Source: Haberlea rhodopensis
Taxonomy: Eukaryota; Streptophyta; Magnoliopsida; Lamiales; Gesneriaceae
Assembly: GCA_907163345.1 (NCBI GenBank)
Contig: CAJQUN010000042.1
Coordinates: forward strand, 3,081,043 to 3,145,042
Direction: 5' to 3'
Length of the DNA stretch: 64,000 nt
The translations under genes were made by a program, and so were the position numbers. Below, piece by piece: positions 23,085-35,384 of the stretch. Every line of letters starts with the position of its first letter. Positions within the stretch are counted from its first letter, which is position 1. Under the pieces are notes generated by a model. It saw only the letters and a program-made list of their open reading frames with translations, did no database searches and was not told where the DNA came from.

Positions 23085-24440
23085 TGATCGCTATTATTTT
23101 AAACAATATTTTCCATTGTAGCGATTCATAACGCAAGTGCACGGCGTCAAGTTTTAGTATAGATAGGAAGAATACGGATTGTCGAACCCACATGGACTAA
23201 CAAGCAAGTACCAAATACGATTTCTTTTAACTATATTTAACCTACGATAATTAATTAATAATTAAACTAAACTAAATTAAACTACTATCATCCAACCACA
23301 ATAATCGACGATCACGAAAAAAATTCACAAGAAAGAATTATCAAGACAATTATTCATCTAACCCAACTCTTACAATTCTTTTCTCCATACATCTCTAAGG
23401 TGATGGGTTTTTCGAATTTATTCAATACACTCTCTCGAGCTATATTAACTCTAACATCAAATTGCAACTAGTAACTCTCGTTTACTTAATTAACAATTTA
23501 ATATTGAATGCGCTTTATGAAAACCACTAACTTTAGATTAAACAACCCAAAGCTATCACCCGTATGTGATTTTATCTCTCGATCTTAATCTTTAACACAC
23601 GGCATGAATTACTATATCGTATTATAATTTTATCTCTCGATCTCCATTATAATAAATTATCATTCAAAGGGATCAATCCTTCAAAAGCATTAAGAACAAT
23701 AACGCATGCTCATAGAAGATGTATGAATTCAATCAATCAATAATATTTAAGGAAAAACAACGTTTAAGATATTTCTCAATCATCCAAAACACAATAAATC
23801 CAATATTAATTCAAAACAATAATATAATTGTAAAAGCAAACTCCCAAGTCTACTTCTTCGTTGATTCTTGATCCCTCCTTCGCTTCTTTCTCGATCGTGC
23901 TCCTCAATTCTCTTGTTGGCTTGTTCCAATTCCTAGGATGAAGAGGTGATGGTGGATGAAGGTGATATGGAGTATGGAGGAGTGGAGGCTATTCCTAGGT
24001 TAAAAAGTCTTATATTGGTTGTGATTTTCGTGTATATATATATAGGGATATGAATCATGGACTTCCTTGTTGGACCCAAACTCTATAAGGAATTTATTTT
24101 TCAGCAAACTCTTCCGGCCGATCGATCGAGATTGAGGCTTGATAGATCGCCAATTTTATGTGACCGCCGATCGATCGAGATTGATGGCTCTATCGATCGG
24201 CTCCTTTTTATTTTTATTTTTTATTTTCTTTTGATTTTTTTCTTCCTTTCCCGGCATTGACGCGTTCGCTCGGTTTGGTCCTTTTTCATCATTTTTGGCT
24301 CATTTCCTCTATTTTTATGCATTTCAACATTGATTCCTGCAATATAGAAATATATACCAAAAAGCGTAAAATAATCCAAGAATCAACACGAAAACCATTA
24401 GAAAATCGCATCTAAATAAGTGTAAAAACGACACTTATCA
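23085..24440 (-). repeat. 5' LTR of copy 3
   Basis: This pairs with 19032-20374. The palindrome pair (24118-24200) has decayed in two arms: CTTGATAGATC and CTCTATCGATCGG. The TATATATATA element is the complement near 24033-24043. Confidence 0.9.
24118..24200. repeat. Palindrome pair in copy 3 5' LTR
   Basis: Same hairpin layout as 20071-20151, with one to two mismatches in the distal arms. Confidence 0.85.
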
Positions 24441-24445
24441 CTTGG

Positions 24446-25342
24446 CATGATTGTAACATTGTAGGCTCGTTGCTCCAACAACATTCTTTGATTGGTAGGT
24501 ATGGGAAAATGATTATACGTTTGGCTTGATATCATGGAGGATGTAGTGTTGTGAAGTTGGCATCGATGACAAGAATGGATCAACATACAGCATAGAACTC
24601 GCCACCATTGATATGCTCATATCAACATTCTCGAAACCAGCTTATCCTCAAATTTCACACTTGGCTCATCTTCACATGGGAAATCCTCGGATAATTCCGC
24701 CAATGTTGGCTCAATTACTTTAGGAGGCTCGCATTCCCTTAAATCTTCATCATGAGTAAGATCACTCCCCCAAACTTGGTTGGTGGGGTAGTCATCCTCA
24801 TGTAACCAAACTGGATTCGTCACACTTTCATTTGTAGATCTCATCTCTTCCTCTCGGCAGCTCGTTGAAATTGTTTCGATAAGGAACGATACTTGCTGCT
24901 CCAGGTGAAGTATAGAGTTGGTCTGGCTCTCCATATTGCTGTCACATGATGCTATGAATTTTATTAAGGTATCCTCTAACTGAGTTGTGACGTCTGCAGA
25001 ACTATCTCTCATCTCTTCGTGATGTTCAAATGGTTGGGGAGTATCATTAGGGTGGTGAGGCGCTGGCATTGGTGGCTCCAACCATGCAGTGAAGGATCTC
25101 AATGGCAATGGTGGATGAAGTCCGCCATATCATTGAATAGGTGTAACACACCATTTTCATCTCGCTCCACTAAATACCCATCCTTGTGTCTCTGCATCCA
25201 ATCCATTGTAGAAAAAAAGAGTATAGTTCGAAAAGTTATGATACCGTAGAGTGGTTGCAAAATTGTTGAATCTCTCCCACACTGCATAGAATGGCTCTGA
25301 AGGTTGTTGGACAAAACTTGTGAAGATTTGTTGATGAAGCAC
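24446..25342 (-). pseudogene. gag of copy 2, main part (broken)
   Basis: The expected start at 25340-25342 is GTG instead of ATG. The gag domain (LHQQIFTSFVQQPSEPFYAVWERF) is in one frame. The middle (QLEDTLIKF, TNPVWLHEDD, PCEDEPSVKFE) is in another frame, at 24617-25108. Further shifts and stops follow up to the copy 3 insertion at 24445. It aligns to copy 3 gag throughout and has no coding capacity left. Confidence 0.82.
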
Positions 25343-25474
25343 CACAAGTACGTCGCATAAAAAAAACAAAAAAACAAAAAAAAAACAAAACAATATAAAT
25401 ATTTTTTGTTCGAAAAAAAATAACAAATGGTTAAATTATAGCCAAATAATCTCGTATGATATTACTAAAGTTAG

Positions 25475-25492
25475 TCCCCGGCAAAGGCGCCA
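25475..25492 (-). promoter_or_regulatory. Primer-binding site, tRNA-Asp type (copy 2)
   Basis: The complement of TCCCCGGCAAAGGCGCCA matches the tRNA-Asp 3' end with one mismatch. It lies six bases from the LTR. Confidence 0.87.
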
Positions 25493-25498
25493 AAAATT

Positions 25499-26974
25499 TG
25501 ATCGCGATTTATTTGAACAATAAAATTCCACAACAACGTGATTATAACGCAAGTGCACGGTGTCAAGTTTTAGTATAGATAGGAAGAATACGGATTATCG
25601 AACCCACAGGGACTAACAAGTAAATACCAAATAAGACGATTTAACTATATTTAACCTACGATATTGAATTAAACTAATTAACTAAATTAAACTACTAATC
25701 CAACCAAGTCAATCAGAGTAAACGAGAAATTCCGCTAGAGAAGATTATCAAGACGTCAGCTCACTAATGCAATCCCTACAATTCTCGATTAAATATCCAA
25801 ATACTTCTAAGGTGACGAGTTCTCTGAAGTTATCTAATATATTATCTCGAGCTATATTAAACCTATATCAAATTGCAGTAGGTCACTATCGTGTACTTAT
25901 TTAACAACTAAATATTGCATAAGTTTTGTGAAAACTACTAGCTTTCGATTACCAAATATTTATAGCTATCACACATGTATTTGACTTCATCTCTCGATCT
26001 CAGTCTGAAATCCACGGTATGAGTTATTAATTCCGTATCATAAAATCATCTCTCGATCTCAAATATGATACTTCATTCAAATGTGATCAATCCCTCAAAA
26101 TCATTAAAATCATAAAACATACACAAAGAATTATAAGGATTCAATCAAATAAATAATCATCAAATCATAGGTTCATAACAAAGGTTTGCCTAGCCTCGAT
26201 AAATAAATTTAGTTCAACATAATCAAGCTAACAAATAAAAACTAATGATTAAAGATAAATAAAAACTCCCGATGCCGATTTCGTTTGTAGATCCTTGCTT
26301 CATCTCTCTTCCTTCTCGATCGTCTCTTGAATCTCCTTGTTGGCTTGTTCAAAAGCTAGGATGATTTATGGATGGATTGTGGTTGATGGTGAAAGTGGAA
26401 GATGAGATGGATGCTCATCCTAGGGTGTGAAAGTCTCCATAATCATGTTATTTCGTCCACTATTTATAAAAAAAGGAGAAAATATGAAGCTTCCTTGTTG
26501 GACACAAACTCTAAAAGGTAATTTTTTTGCACATTCTGGTCTGAAGAGTTCGATCTCCAGTGTATGCAGATCTTCCTCCTCTTCGGGATTTTTGTTGCTC
26601 ATTTTCAGCTTCTGGTAATCGAATTGCATTGGCCATAACTTTCTCATCCGATCTCGAAATTTGACGAATCAGCTGTCCACGGGAAGAAACGAAAAGATCT
26701 ACAACTTCATGTTGTCAACATTTCCAAAATATGGCTTGAACATGAAGAAACATGAGGAAAAAGAAGTGACATGTGTCTTGATTCCGGTTTCTTATCTTTT
26801 CTTCAACTTTCTTTCTCCTTCCATCGTTTTTAGCTCTTTTTCTTCATTCCTCGTTCTCTAACCTAAATTCTTGAAACATGCAAATAAATATCAAAATGTG
26901 TAATATTGTCCAAGAATCATTGTAAAATATAACGAGAAAACATCTAAATATAAGTGCAAAAATGACACTTATCA
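25499..26974 (-). repeat. 5' LTR of copy 2 (uninterrupted)
   Basis: This is the full-length partner of 13850-17210. It holds the empty version of the site into which the solo LTR inserted (near 26288-26304). A TATAAATAG-type box is the complement near 26460-26470. I see no GATCGATC cluster in this LTR, only single CGATC sites, so this subfamily differs from copy 3. Confidence 0.9.
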
Positions 26975-26979
26975 TTCGT

Positions 26980-27730
26980 CTTGAGCATATTAGAGTTATC
27001 CTAGGACATATTGAGAGCACTTCGAGGCAAAATTTTATCGTTACAAACTTGATTTGGAAATGATCTAGGCGATCTATGCGATTGAATTGATTTGTCTTCA
27101 ATTCATATACGTAATTGAGGGAGTATACTGAATCTCATTTGATGCACGTAAATTGTTATACTTTGATGAGCTTGTTGGGAAAAAGTATGAATGAGAAAAA
27201 GAAAATAACAAAAGAAAGAGCCTTGAGAAAAAAATAATATAAATAAAATCAAAAGTGGCCAATGCTGGAAAAGAAAGAAGAGAAGCTCAATATGTGCTAA
27301 CACATGAACTTTATATGTTATACTATCTTCTTTGTGCTTATCCTACCTCTCTTTGAAACCGACACCAAAGGCCTAACATTACACGCTTAAAATACATGTT
27401 GATCCGAGTCTAGGAGTAACTACATTAGTGGAGAAGTTGTTTAAAATGTAGACATATTGGGTGCTCGAAGATAATCTTGACTTTGAATTGATTAGCATGA
27501 TTTGATCTAGGAGATAAGCATGAGACTTGGGATTGACAATAACATTCACACACATTCTTATTAGGAGAAAACATATCTTGTTTGATCTTGGATGGGTTCT
27601 GGTTCGTGTGTAAGCGAGGTTTCTGAGCTATACATTTGAGTTGCAAACTAATTCGTTTCAAGTATCAAGAATGAACTCTACCTTTTGATTTAAATGATTA
27701 CTCAAGAACGATCAAGTTTAAGTTTGGGGG
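26980..27730 (+). other. Copy 1 non-coding 3' region, right part, and polypurine tract
   Basis: This resumes copy 1 after copy 2. It ends in AGTTTGGGGG (27721-27730) directly before the 3' LTR. No gene: the small frames at 27103-27661 are unsupported and are not conserved in copies 2 and 3. Confidence 0.8.
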
Positions 27731-29046
27731 TGATAAATGCCATTTTTACATTTAATTTGCTATGTTTTCTCGTTGCCTTTTGTAATGATTGTTGAAGAAT
27801 ATTACAATTTTGGTATTGATTTTTCATGTTTCAGGAATATTTGTGAAAATGCAAGGAATTGTATAAAAAAGGCCAAATAATGACAAAATGATGGAAAAAT
27901 AAACGAGCGAGCTAGCACGTCGAAGTTGGAAGCAAAAACCATAAAAAATGTTCAAGCTCTTGCGTCGACCGTAGAGCATTGCACGATCAATCGTGTTGAC
28001 CCATGAAGTGAAAAATAAAAAGATGCGATTAATGATTGATCCGACGGATTATCGATCGATTGACGGCGTAAATTGTTTCCGAAAATAAGTTGTCGGATAG
28101 AGTTTGACTTACACAAGGAAACTAGGTTCTCATGGACTCTTGGACAAACTATAAAAGAGAACATTCATCCTCCACAATACCATATCATCCAGCCCATAAC
28201 ACACGCCTCCACCATCATATTCATCCACCACCATCTCTACACCATCTTGGAACAACCCAACAAGGGAATTGAAGAGATGATTGAGAAAGAGGCAAGAAAA
28301 TAAGCATTATGAACGGAGTCGACACTGGGAGTTTATCTTTGTCTTTAAACTTTAGTTTAGTTTTGTTTTGCTTTATTGTGATGAACTAAGTTTGTTTATC
28401 AAGATTATGTGATCCTTTGTTTTGAATCAATGATTTGATTATTATATCTTGATTGAATTCCTATATTTTATGTGCATAATTCACTGTTCTCCATGCTTTT
28501 GAAGGTTTGACCATATTTGAATGATTATATACATCGTAATTGAGACCGAGAGATGATATTATCACACGATATATTAAATTAAGCCGTAGACTTCAAATTG
28601 AGATCTAAGATGAGATCAAATACACGTGTGATAGCCATAGTTACACAATCGAAAGCTAGTAGATTTCATAGATCTTAATGTAATATTGAGCTGTTAAATA
28701 AGTGCACGACAGCGACTTACTGCAATTTGATTTATTTTTAATATAGCTCGAGAGAGTATATATAGGATAAATTCGAAAATACTCCTCACCTTAGAGATAT
28801 TTGGATAGTCAATCGAGTGTCATATGGGATTACGTTGGTGAACTGACGTCTGTAATCTTCTCAAGTGGATTTTTCTCGTTAACTTTGATTTATTTGGTTA
28901 GATTAGTAGTTTAATTTAGTTACTTACTATTTATTCAATTAATTATTTATATTAAAAATTGACAACTATGCATTTGCAGTATAAATCGTGCTATTTGATT
29001 CAAAGCGTGCATCGATAAAATTTATTGTTTAAATAAAGTGCGATCA
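27731..29046 (+). repeat. 3' LTR of gag-only copy 1
   Basis: It starts TGATAAATGCC and ends GTGCGATCA. An ACTATAAAAGAG TATA box at about 28145-28156 lies some 80 bp downstream of decayed palindromes (27961-28070, including ATCGATCGATTGACG). Confidence 0.88.
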
Positions 29047-30121
29047 TCGACTCAAGAAAGCACTATATTGATTGAAGCAAATACCAAGAGCCCGGAACAG
29101 TAAAATTGATAAACATTTTAAAATAATGGATTCGGATGAAACCAGAATGAGCCATTATTATACATAAAGTAGCAAGGTACACAAGATTTTCTTATTGTCT
29201 ATCTTTATATAAACGACTTGATATACACATGCACATATCTAGTTATGATGCAAGAATTCTGGGAAACAATTATGGAAAAATATGAGATGATAGATTTGGG
29301 TCTCATGAAATATTTTTTTGGGATTCAAGTTCGTCAATCAAAAGGAGAAATATTTATTTCTCAATAAAGAGCAGCTATTAGAAAAATTTCAAATGAGCAA
29401 TCGCAAGCCAATCTCAAATCCATAGCAATTAATGAAAAAATGATGGAGCAGCCACAAAAATGTTTCGAAGTTTAGTTGGTTCCTTGATCTTACATGACAA
29501 ATACAAGACCATACATTGTTTATCCAGTCAACTTGATATCAAGATTTATGCAAGAGACAAGCAAGTTACATTATGCAGCAGCGAAAAGAATTCTACGATA
29601 CCTACTGGATATGCACAAATTGGTATCAAGCATGTCAGATGTAAAGAAAACAAACTGGTTGGATATACTGATAGTTATTGAGTTGGATCTGTTGATGATA
29701 AGAAAAATACATCTGGATATTATTTTGTTTGGGTTAAAAAATAGACTCCTAGGGCGTCAAAGTAACAGAAGACTATATCACTTTCATCTGCTGGAGCAGA
29801 ATATAGTGTAGCTACCGATGCAACATGTGAAACAATTTGTCGTAGAAGAATTTTAGCAGATTTGCAATAGAAGCAAAATACTCCTACAATAATTTTCTAT
29901 GATAATATGTCAACTATTGTAATGACAAAAAAACCGATTTTTCATAGTAGATCAAAGCATATTACTCCGTCATAATTATAGCACTCTGGTGAATAATCAA
30001 GTAATTCAAATAGAATTCTTGAATACAAAAGAACAGATAGCAGAAAGATTTTTTAAAGTAGTCAGTGCTGATAAATTTGAGCAACTCGGAAATAAAATTC
30101 AAATTACTAATTAAGAGGTGG
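29047..30121 (+). pseudogene. Ty1-copia pol remnant, RT to RNase H end
   Basis: In sense order across stops and shifts it reads YLYINDLIYT (the RT catalytic region, with the usual V-D-D changed), EKYEMIDLGLMKYFFGIQV, KLHYAAAKRILRYLL and KLVGYTDSY. It ends with EQIAERFFKVVSADKFEQL, the conserved end of copia RNase H. The stop near 30115 is followed by AAGAGGTGGTG, a polypurine tract, and TGTTAAAAATG, which may start a 3' LTR. The upstream half of the element is missing: the left edge is the end of copy 1's LTR. Function is lost. Confidence 0.82.
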
Positions 30122-31139
30122 TGTTAAAAATGAGGAAATATTGTTGCTGCCATGAAGGGCACTGCCCTCAGGGGCATCATCCAACATCCATGTGGAATAT
30201 TTTTTTTCTTTTTTAAAAAAGATTCCAAATGAATGACGATGATGCCCCTAAGGGCACTACCTTAAGGACATCATCAAACAGACCTAAAAATGATAATTTG
30301 TACCATCTAAAAAAGAAATAATTTGTAATCAAATCAAATTTGAGCACTTCAATCGAAGCCATAATTTAATGGTAGTAAGAGGATGTTTTGCATGAACCAA
30401 TCTCATCAATACAATCCAGACTTCTTCATCATTAAATGGAGGCAGTAGTATACAACTGGAACACTACATTGAATATTAAGATGACTGCTAGTTGATGAAA
30501 CAATTACGTATATGAATTGAAGACAAATCAATTCAATCTCATTTTGTAAGAGTTGTTCTGCATAAACTTTATTGAAATATATTGCATTTTTTATTTTAGT
30601 ATCAGCCTCCAAATTATCGATATTTTTTGGATTATACACAAAACACCCAACAGTTTTAGCTTAACTTGTTCAATTTATACAGTGATAAATTTCACTGCTT
30701 TCCATTTTGTTAATGGAAGATTAATGGAAGTCAATGTTAAGCACTTTAATTAAATAAAAATAAATTCAGCACTGAAATAAGCAATTCAAGCTCCAAAAAT
30801 AAATATGATTAAAATTATTGATGAAAAGGAAGTGCCTCTTTTTTTCTTTTTTTTGATAATCATATGGATTATTGCAGATCTTCCTGAATGTATATGCTTC
30901 CTTATTGGGAAGCAGTGCGAATCCTAATTAAAGCACTTTAATTTTCAGGTTCACCAATCGGCAATATTTAAGTTAATAAAAAGGTCTCGACTTGTGTGTA
31001 TTTTCAATGGTCTGGAATGGTGGAATTATATAAAATAATTTCATTCATGTTCAAATATTATGTTAATTACACAATCTACATAGTAAAATAGCCGTTTTCA
31101 TATCCCAAAAATCTTGATAATAAAGTTTTAATCAGGGGA
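30122..31139. other. Non-coding interval after the copia remnant
   Basis: This may begin with a decayed copia 3' LTR, but no end or partner is visible. A foldback lies at 30157-30262. The rest is AT-rich without a supported gene. The last bases before 31140 belong to the site into which the Reina-like element inserted. Confidence 0.5.
30157..30262. repeat. 106-bp foldback (imperfect inverted repeat)
   Basis: The left arm (30157-30181, starting GGGCACTGCCCTC and ending GGGGCATCATC) pairs with the right arm (30238-30262) at about 21 of 25 positions. Inside, TGGAAT...ATTCCA and T-run/A-run tracts extend the hairpin. This could be a tiny MITE or a hairpin transcript; neither is proven. Confidence 0.7.
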
Positions 31140-31465
31140 TGATATGAATATAAATATAGAGAGTGAAAAAGCAACACACAACATAGGCACAGCAATCGGA
31201 CGGGAAAGATACCAAGCAAACTAGCGGATTATATCATTGATGATAAATAATTGTATACTCACATATTAGTTACAACATTGTATAGCAATAGTAGTATAAA
31301 ATGGGACTAATCAACGGGAACTATTTTTCATATTGCAATCGTGAACTTTCAGTTTTTCTTTCTTCTTCAACAAGAAATCTATAATTCTGTTCCCCAATTC
31401 TCTATTCTCTCTTCCTTCGATCTTCTTTCCTTAGGAGGCCAGCTTCCTCGAACAAGCTCCTATCA
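31140..31465 (+). repeat. 5' LTR of the Reina-like element
   Basis: This is the partner of 38852-39182. TATAAAA at 31295-31301 is the likely promoter box. Confidence 0.92.
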
Positions 31466-31488
31466 ATTGGTGCTCTCGTTGAGATTCA

Positions 31489-34400
31489 ATGGCAGATGGT
31501 ACACGGTTTGCTCGGGTGGAGGAGACGCTGTCTCGTGTGGCTACATTGCACGAGAATCAAGCTCTTTTGATTGAGAAACAAATTTACTACCTCCGTGATG
31601 GATCTCAATATTGGATTCCAGACACTGGAAGCTAAGGTTGATCACTCGCTTCTCCGAACTCAACTTCCTCCGTCGGATAATCAATCGCCATCACCATTGC
31701 AGCAGTTTACCACCTCTGTGCATCACAATTCCTTTGATCACACTGGTGCTCTTAAGTCTATGTGCCTGGAAGTTCAGCGATTTAATGGAGATAATGCCGC
31801 CACGTGGATCGGACGCATTCAGAGGTACTTTGATTTTTACAATACGACAGATACTCAACAATTAATCATTGCTTCTTTTCACCTTGACGGTGAGTCTTTA
31901 GACTGGTATGAATGGATGAGCAAAGGCTATTTAATTCCTACATGGACAGATTTTGTAGATGCGGTGCGGAAGAGGTTTGGTCCTTCCAACTATGAGGATC
32001 ATTTTGGTCTCATGTGCAAGCTTTTACAAACTGGAAAGTTAACAGAGTATCAGCACCAGTTTGAACAGCTTGGAACCAAAATTCCTTTGGTTCCGGAGCA
32101 TGTATCTGTGAGTTGTTTTATTTCTGGCCTTCGACTTGAGCTTCGTCGAGAAATTCAAGTTTACAAACCACAGTCTCTCATGCACGCTATGGCGTTGGCT
32201 CGGTTGTTTGCTGATAAGTCAGTTGATACGAAATTTGTTCCAAAGTTTGTTCCAGACACTTCTAGGTTTGAGAGACCTTTTACACAAGCCAAGGCCTCTG
32301 TTCTACCTCCTCTGCTACCAACGCATGCTTATGCTTCAATACAGCCTCTTAATCCTCGATCTACTGCCACGATTAAGAGACTCACTCCATCCGAAATGGC
32401 TGCCCGGCATGAGAAAAGACTTTGTTATAGTGATGAAAAGTTCTTCATCGGTCATCGGTGTAAAGGACGAATGTTTTTCTTTACGTTCAATGAGGAGGAA
32501 TCTTCTGAGGATATTTTGAATCCGTATCCGGATCCACAGAGACCAGCTGTCGAGATGCCTGAAATTAGCTTCCATGCATTAGAAGGACATATGTCTCCTC
32601 GTACATTATGGATGCAAGGACTTATTAATGGTTTTGCCATGCAAACTTTAATAGATAGCGGAAGCACGCATAATTTCATGCAGGAACGTATTGCCAAGTT
32701 TTTTAAACTCACAATAGTTCATTCTCCTCATTTCAAAGTGTTAGTTGGAAATGGCAATGCATTGACGTGTGGTGGTTACTGTCCGAAAGTAGTGATCACA
32801 TTGGGCTCAGAACAATTCAGTATCGATTTTTATGTTTTACCAATTCAGGGGGCCGATGTGGTTCTTGGGGTGCAATGGCTTGCGTTACTTGGGCCGATTA
32901 CTATGGATTATCAACAATTATATATGGAGTTCAAGTAGATGGTCGTGTGGTCCCACTTCACGGAACTCCTCTGCTTCAACTGGAGGAAATTCACTTACAC
33001 CAGTTGCGTCGAATGTCTAGTACAGAGGCATTAGCTGGTTGCTTCCAGTTATTTTCCCTCAGCGCGGAAAATGAGATGCATTCTGAGGTAGTTCCTAATT
33101 CTGACAGGCTTTCTCGCTTACTTGATTTGTATAGTGATGTGTTTGTGGAACCCAATATCCTTCCTCCCCATCGTATTATTGACCATAGGATTCACCTTTT
33201 GCCTAACTCCAAACTGTAAACGTCAAACCATATCGATATCCACATAGCCAAAAAACTGAAATTGAAAAGTTAGTTGCTGAAATTTTGAGCTCGGGTATCA
33301 TTCGTCCCAATCAAAGTCCTTTTTCGTCTCCCGTGCTTCTTGTTAAAAAAAATATGGCACTTGGCGCTTTTGTATTGATTATCGTGCCCTAAATAATGTC
33401 ACAATTAAGGACCGTTTTCCTATCCCGACTATCGACAAGCTTCTTGATGAGTTGCATGGTGCAACCATTTTCTCAAAAAATGATTTACGAGCCGGGTATC
33501 ATCAAATTCGGGTTCATAGTCATGATTTCCAAAACCGCTTTTCATACTCATGAAGGCCATTACGAATTCCTTGTGATGCCATTTGGGATCACAAATGTTC
33601 CTTCGACTTTTCAAGCTTCCATGATCTCATTTTTAAGTCGTATCTATGCAACTTCGTCATTGTTTTCTTTGATGATATTCTCATTTTCAGCCCCTCTTTT
33701 GACGATCATTTACTCCACCTAGATTTGGTTCTTCAATGTCTCTGCACTCATTCTTTTTATGCCAAGCAATCTAAATGTTCATTTGGTCTCCCTTCTATTG
33801 ATTACCTTGGACATATTGTTTCTGCCCGTGGTGTGGAACCTGATCCTTCCAAGATTATCGCAATTAATGAGTGGCCGATTCCGACATCCCTAAAAGCTCT
33901 CCGTGAATTTCTGGGTCTCTCTGGGTTTTATCGAAAATTTGTCCAGAATTATGCCCATATAGCTGCTCCATTGACTGATCTTTTAAAAAAAGATAATTTT
34001 TTTTGGACTTCTGCTTCTCAATTTGCTTTCGATTGTCTCAAATCCGCCTTAACTACTGCCCCTATCCTTGCACTTCCTGACTTCTCCATTCCATTCCAAA
34101 TCCAAACAGATGCTTCAGGCATTGGTGGTCGGGCTGTCCTTTTGCAGTAAGATCACCCAATTGCATTTTTCAGTAAGAAACTTTCTCTTCGTTTGATGCA
34201 ATCTTCAACATATCTAAGGGAACTTGTTGTTGTTACGCTCGCTATTGCCAAATGGCAACAATACCTCCTTGGCCATCGTTTTACCATTCTTTCCGATCAC
34301 CAAAGCCTAAAAAACCTTTTATCCCAACCTATACATAATCCTGATCAACAAAAGTATTTGGTTAAACTTTTGGGTATGATTTTGAGATCAAATATCAACC

Positions 34401-35380
34401 GGGTAAGTTCAATATCATGGCTGATGCTTTGTCCCGATGCTCCAGCGACCATACTCTTGACCCTTCTTCTCCCTTACATCTAACCTTCACTACTCCTACT
34501 TCTACATTCCTCACTGAACTTCGTAACAAAATTTTTACTGATCCTTTTTATCAAACCTTGTTAACCAAGTCCACTTCATCACCAGATAATCATTGTCCTT
34601 ATCATTTGATCGATGGTTTGATATATAAAACACCAACGTCTCTGTCTAAACCCTTTCTCCCCACTTAAGGCCCGTATCCTCTTTGAGTTCCACAATACTA
34701 CACTTGCGGGTCATGCATGTATCAGAAAAACCTTGTATCGATTGCGTACCAGTTTTTATTGGCGAGGACTGGCTTCGGATGTTAAGGATCATGTTTCCAG
34801 TTGCCATATGTGCCAACAAACCAAATACCAACCTGCGAAAATGCAAGGGTTGCTACAACCTCTTCCTATTCCTACAAATGTTTAAGAGGATGTTGCGATG
34901 GACTTTTTACTGGACTTCCTTGTTCGAATGGTTTCTCGGTGATTTTAGTTGTGGTGGATCGTTTGACGAAATATGCACATTTTGGGTCTCTTAAGAGTGG
35001 ATTTACTGCCATGACAGTGGCTACTCTATTCATTAACATGGTTGTCAAGCATCATTTTTTTCCCAAAATAATAGTTTCGAACAGAGACCCCATTTTCCTT
35101 AGCAAATTTTATGCAAGAGCTTTTTAAGCACAATGGTACTTCCTTGCAAATGTCTAGTGCCTACCATCCACAATCAGACGGACAGACATAGGTTCTAAAT
35201 AATATCTCCATTCGTTTGTTACTGACCAGCCACATAAATGGAGTCAATTATTGATTTGGGCTGAATTATGTTACAATACTAGTTTTCACCCGGCTATTGT
35301 GATGTCTCCTTTTGAGGCGGTCTGGGTTGCACTCCACCATCACTGCTTTCTTATCTTTTGGGCTCTTCCAATGTAGAGGC
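31489..35380 (+). pseudogene. Reina-like gag-pol, Gag to integrase core
   Basis: The start ATG at 31489 lies soon after the primer site. A shift near 31580 leads into a long open stretch (31571-32938). That stretch has the gag domain (VQRFNGDNAATWIGRIQRYFDF, RKRFGPSNYEDHF), a knuckle-like CYSDEKFFIGHRC and the protease DSGSTHNF. Further indels lie near 32930, 33214, 33350 (an A-run) and 33525. RT keeps LVMPFGITN and FFDDILIF (near 33660-33680). RNase H keeps QIQTDASG and LSDHQSLK but has a TAA at 34148-34150. The integrase zinc domain (GHACIRKTLYRL, CHMCQQTK) and parts of the core (SNRDP, AYHPQSDGQT) follow with many stops. It is cut by a copia fragment at 35384. Confidence 0.87.
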
Positions 35381-35384
35381 GGTG

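Larger units (their letters stand above)
19032..24440 (-). mobile_element. Gag-only LTR retrotransposon, copy 3 (innermost, best preserved)
   Basis: A 5.4-kb minus-strand element is flanked by CTTGG (19027-19031 and 24441-24445). The 5' LTR is 23085-24440 and the 3' LTR is 19032-20374. The tRNA-Asp primer site is 23061-23078 and the polypurine tract is 20375-20388. A single gag (21907-22936) is followed by 1.5 kb without a gene. It lies inside the gag of copy 2. It has all the cis-signals for retrotransposition but no protease, RT or integrase, so it would need a helper element. Confidence 0.94.
13850..26974 (-). mobile_element. Gag-only LTR retrotransposon, copy 2 (nested in copy 1)
   Basis: This minus-strand element is flanked by TTCGT on both sides (13845-13849, 26975-26979). 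Its 5' LTR is 25499-26974 and its 3' LTR is 13850-17210, the latter interrupted by a solo LTR. Reading leftward it has a tRNA-Asp primer site (25475-25492), a broken gag, non-coding sequence and a polypurine tract (17211-17224). Copy 3 is inserted in its gag. The 3' LTR tips have decayed: TG to TA at 13850-13851, and CA to TA at 17209-17210. Removing the two insertions leaves an element of about 5.8 kb. Confidence 0.92.
10743..29046 (+). mobile_element. Gag-only LTR retrotransposon, copy 1 (outermost, plus strand)
   Basis: This element consists of a 5' LTR (about 10743-12074), a tRNA-Asp primer site, a broken gag (12219-13242) and non-coding 3' sequence. The non-coding part is split at 13849/26980 by copy 2. 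A polypurine tract (27721-27730) and a 3' LTR (27731-29046) follow. There is no room for pol once copy 2 is removed. This matches the terminal-repeat-with-GAG class, which depends on another element's enzymes. The tRNA-Asp primer site and gag type point to an Athila/Tat ancestry (inference). The two ends are flanked by unrelated repeats (hAT and copia) and I found no target duplication. The 5' LTR start is degenerate, so the left edge is uncertain by a few bases. Confidence 0.85.
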
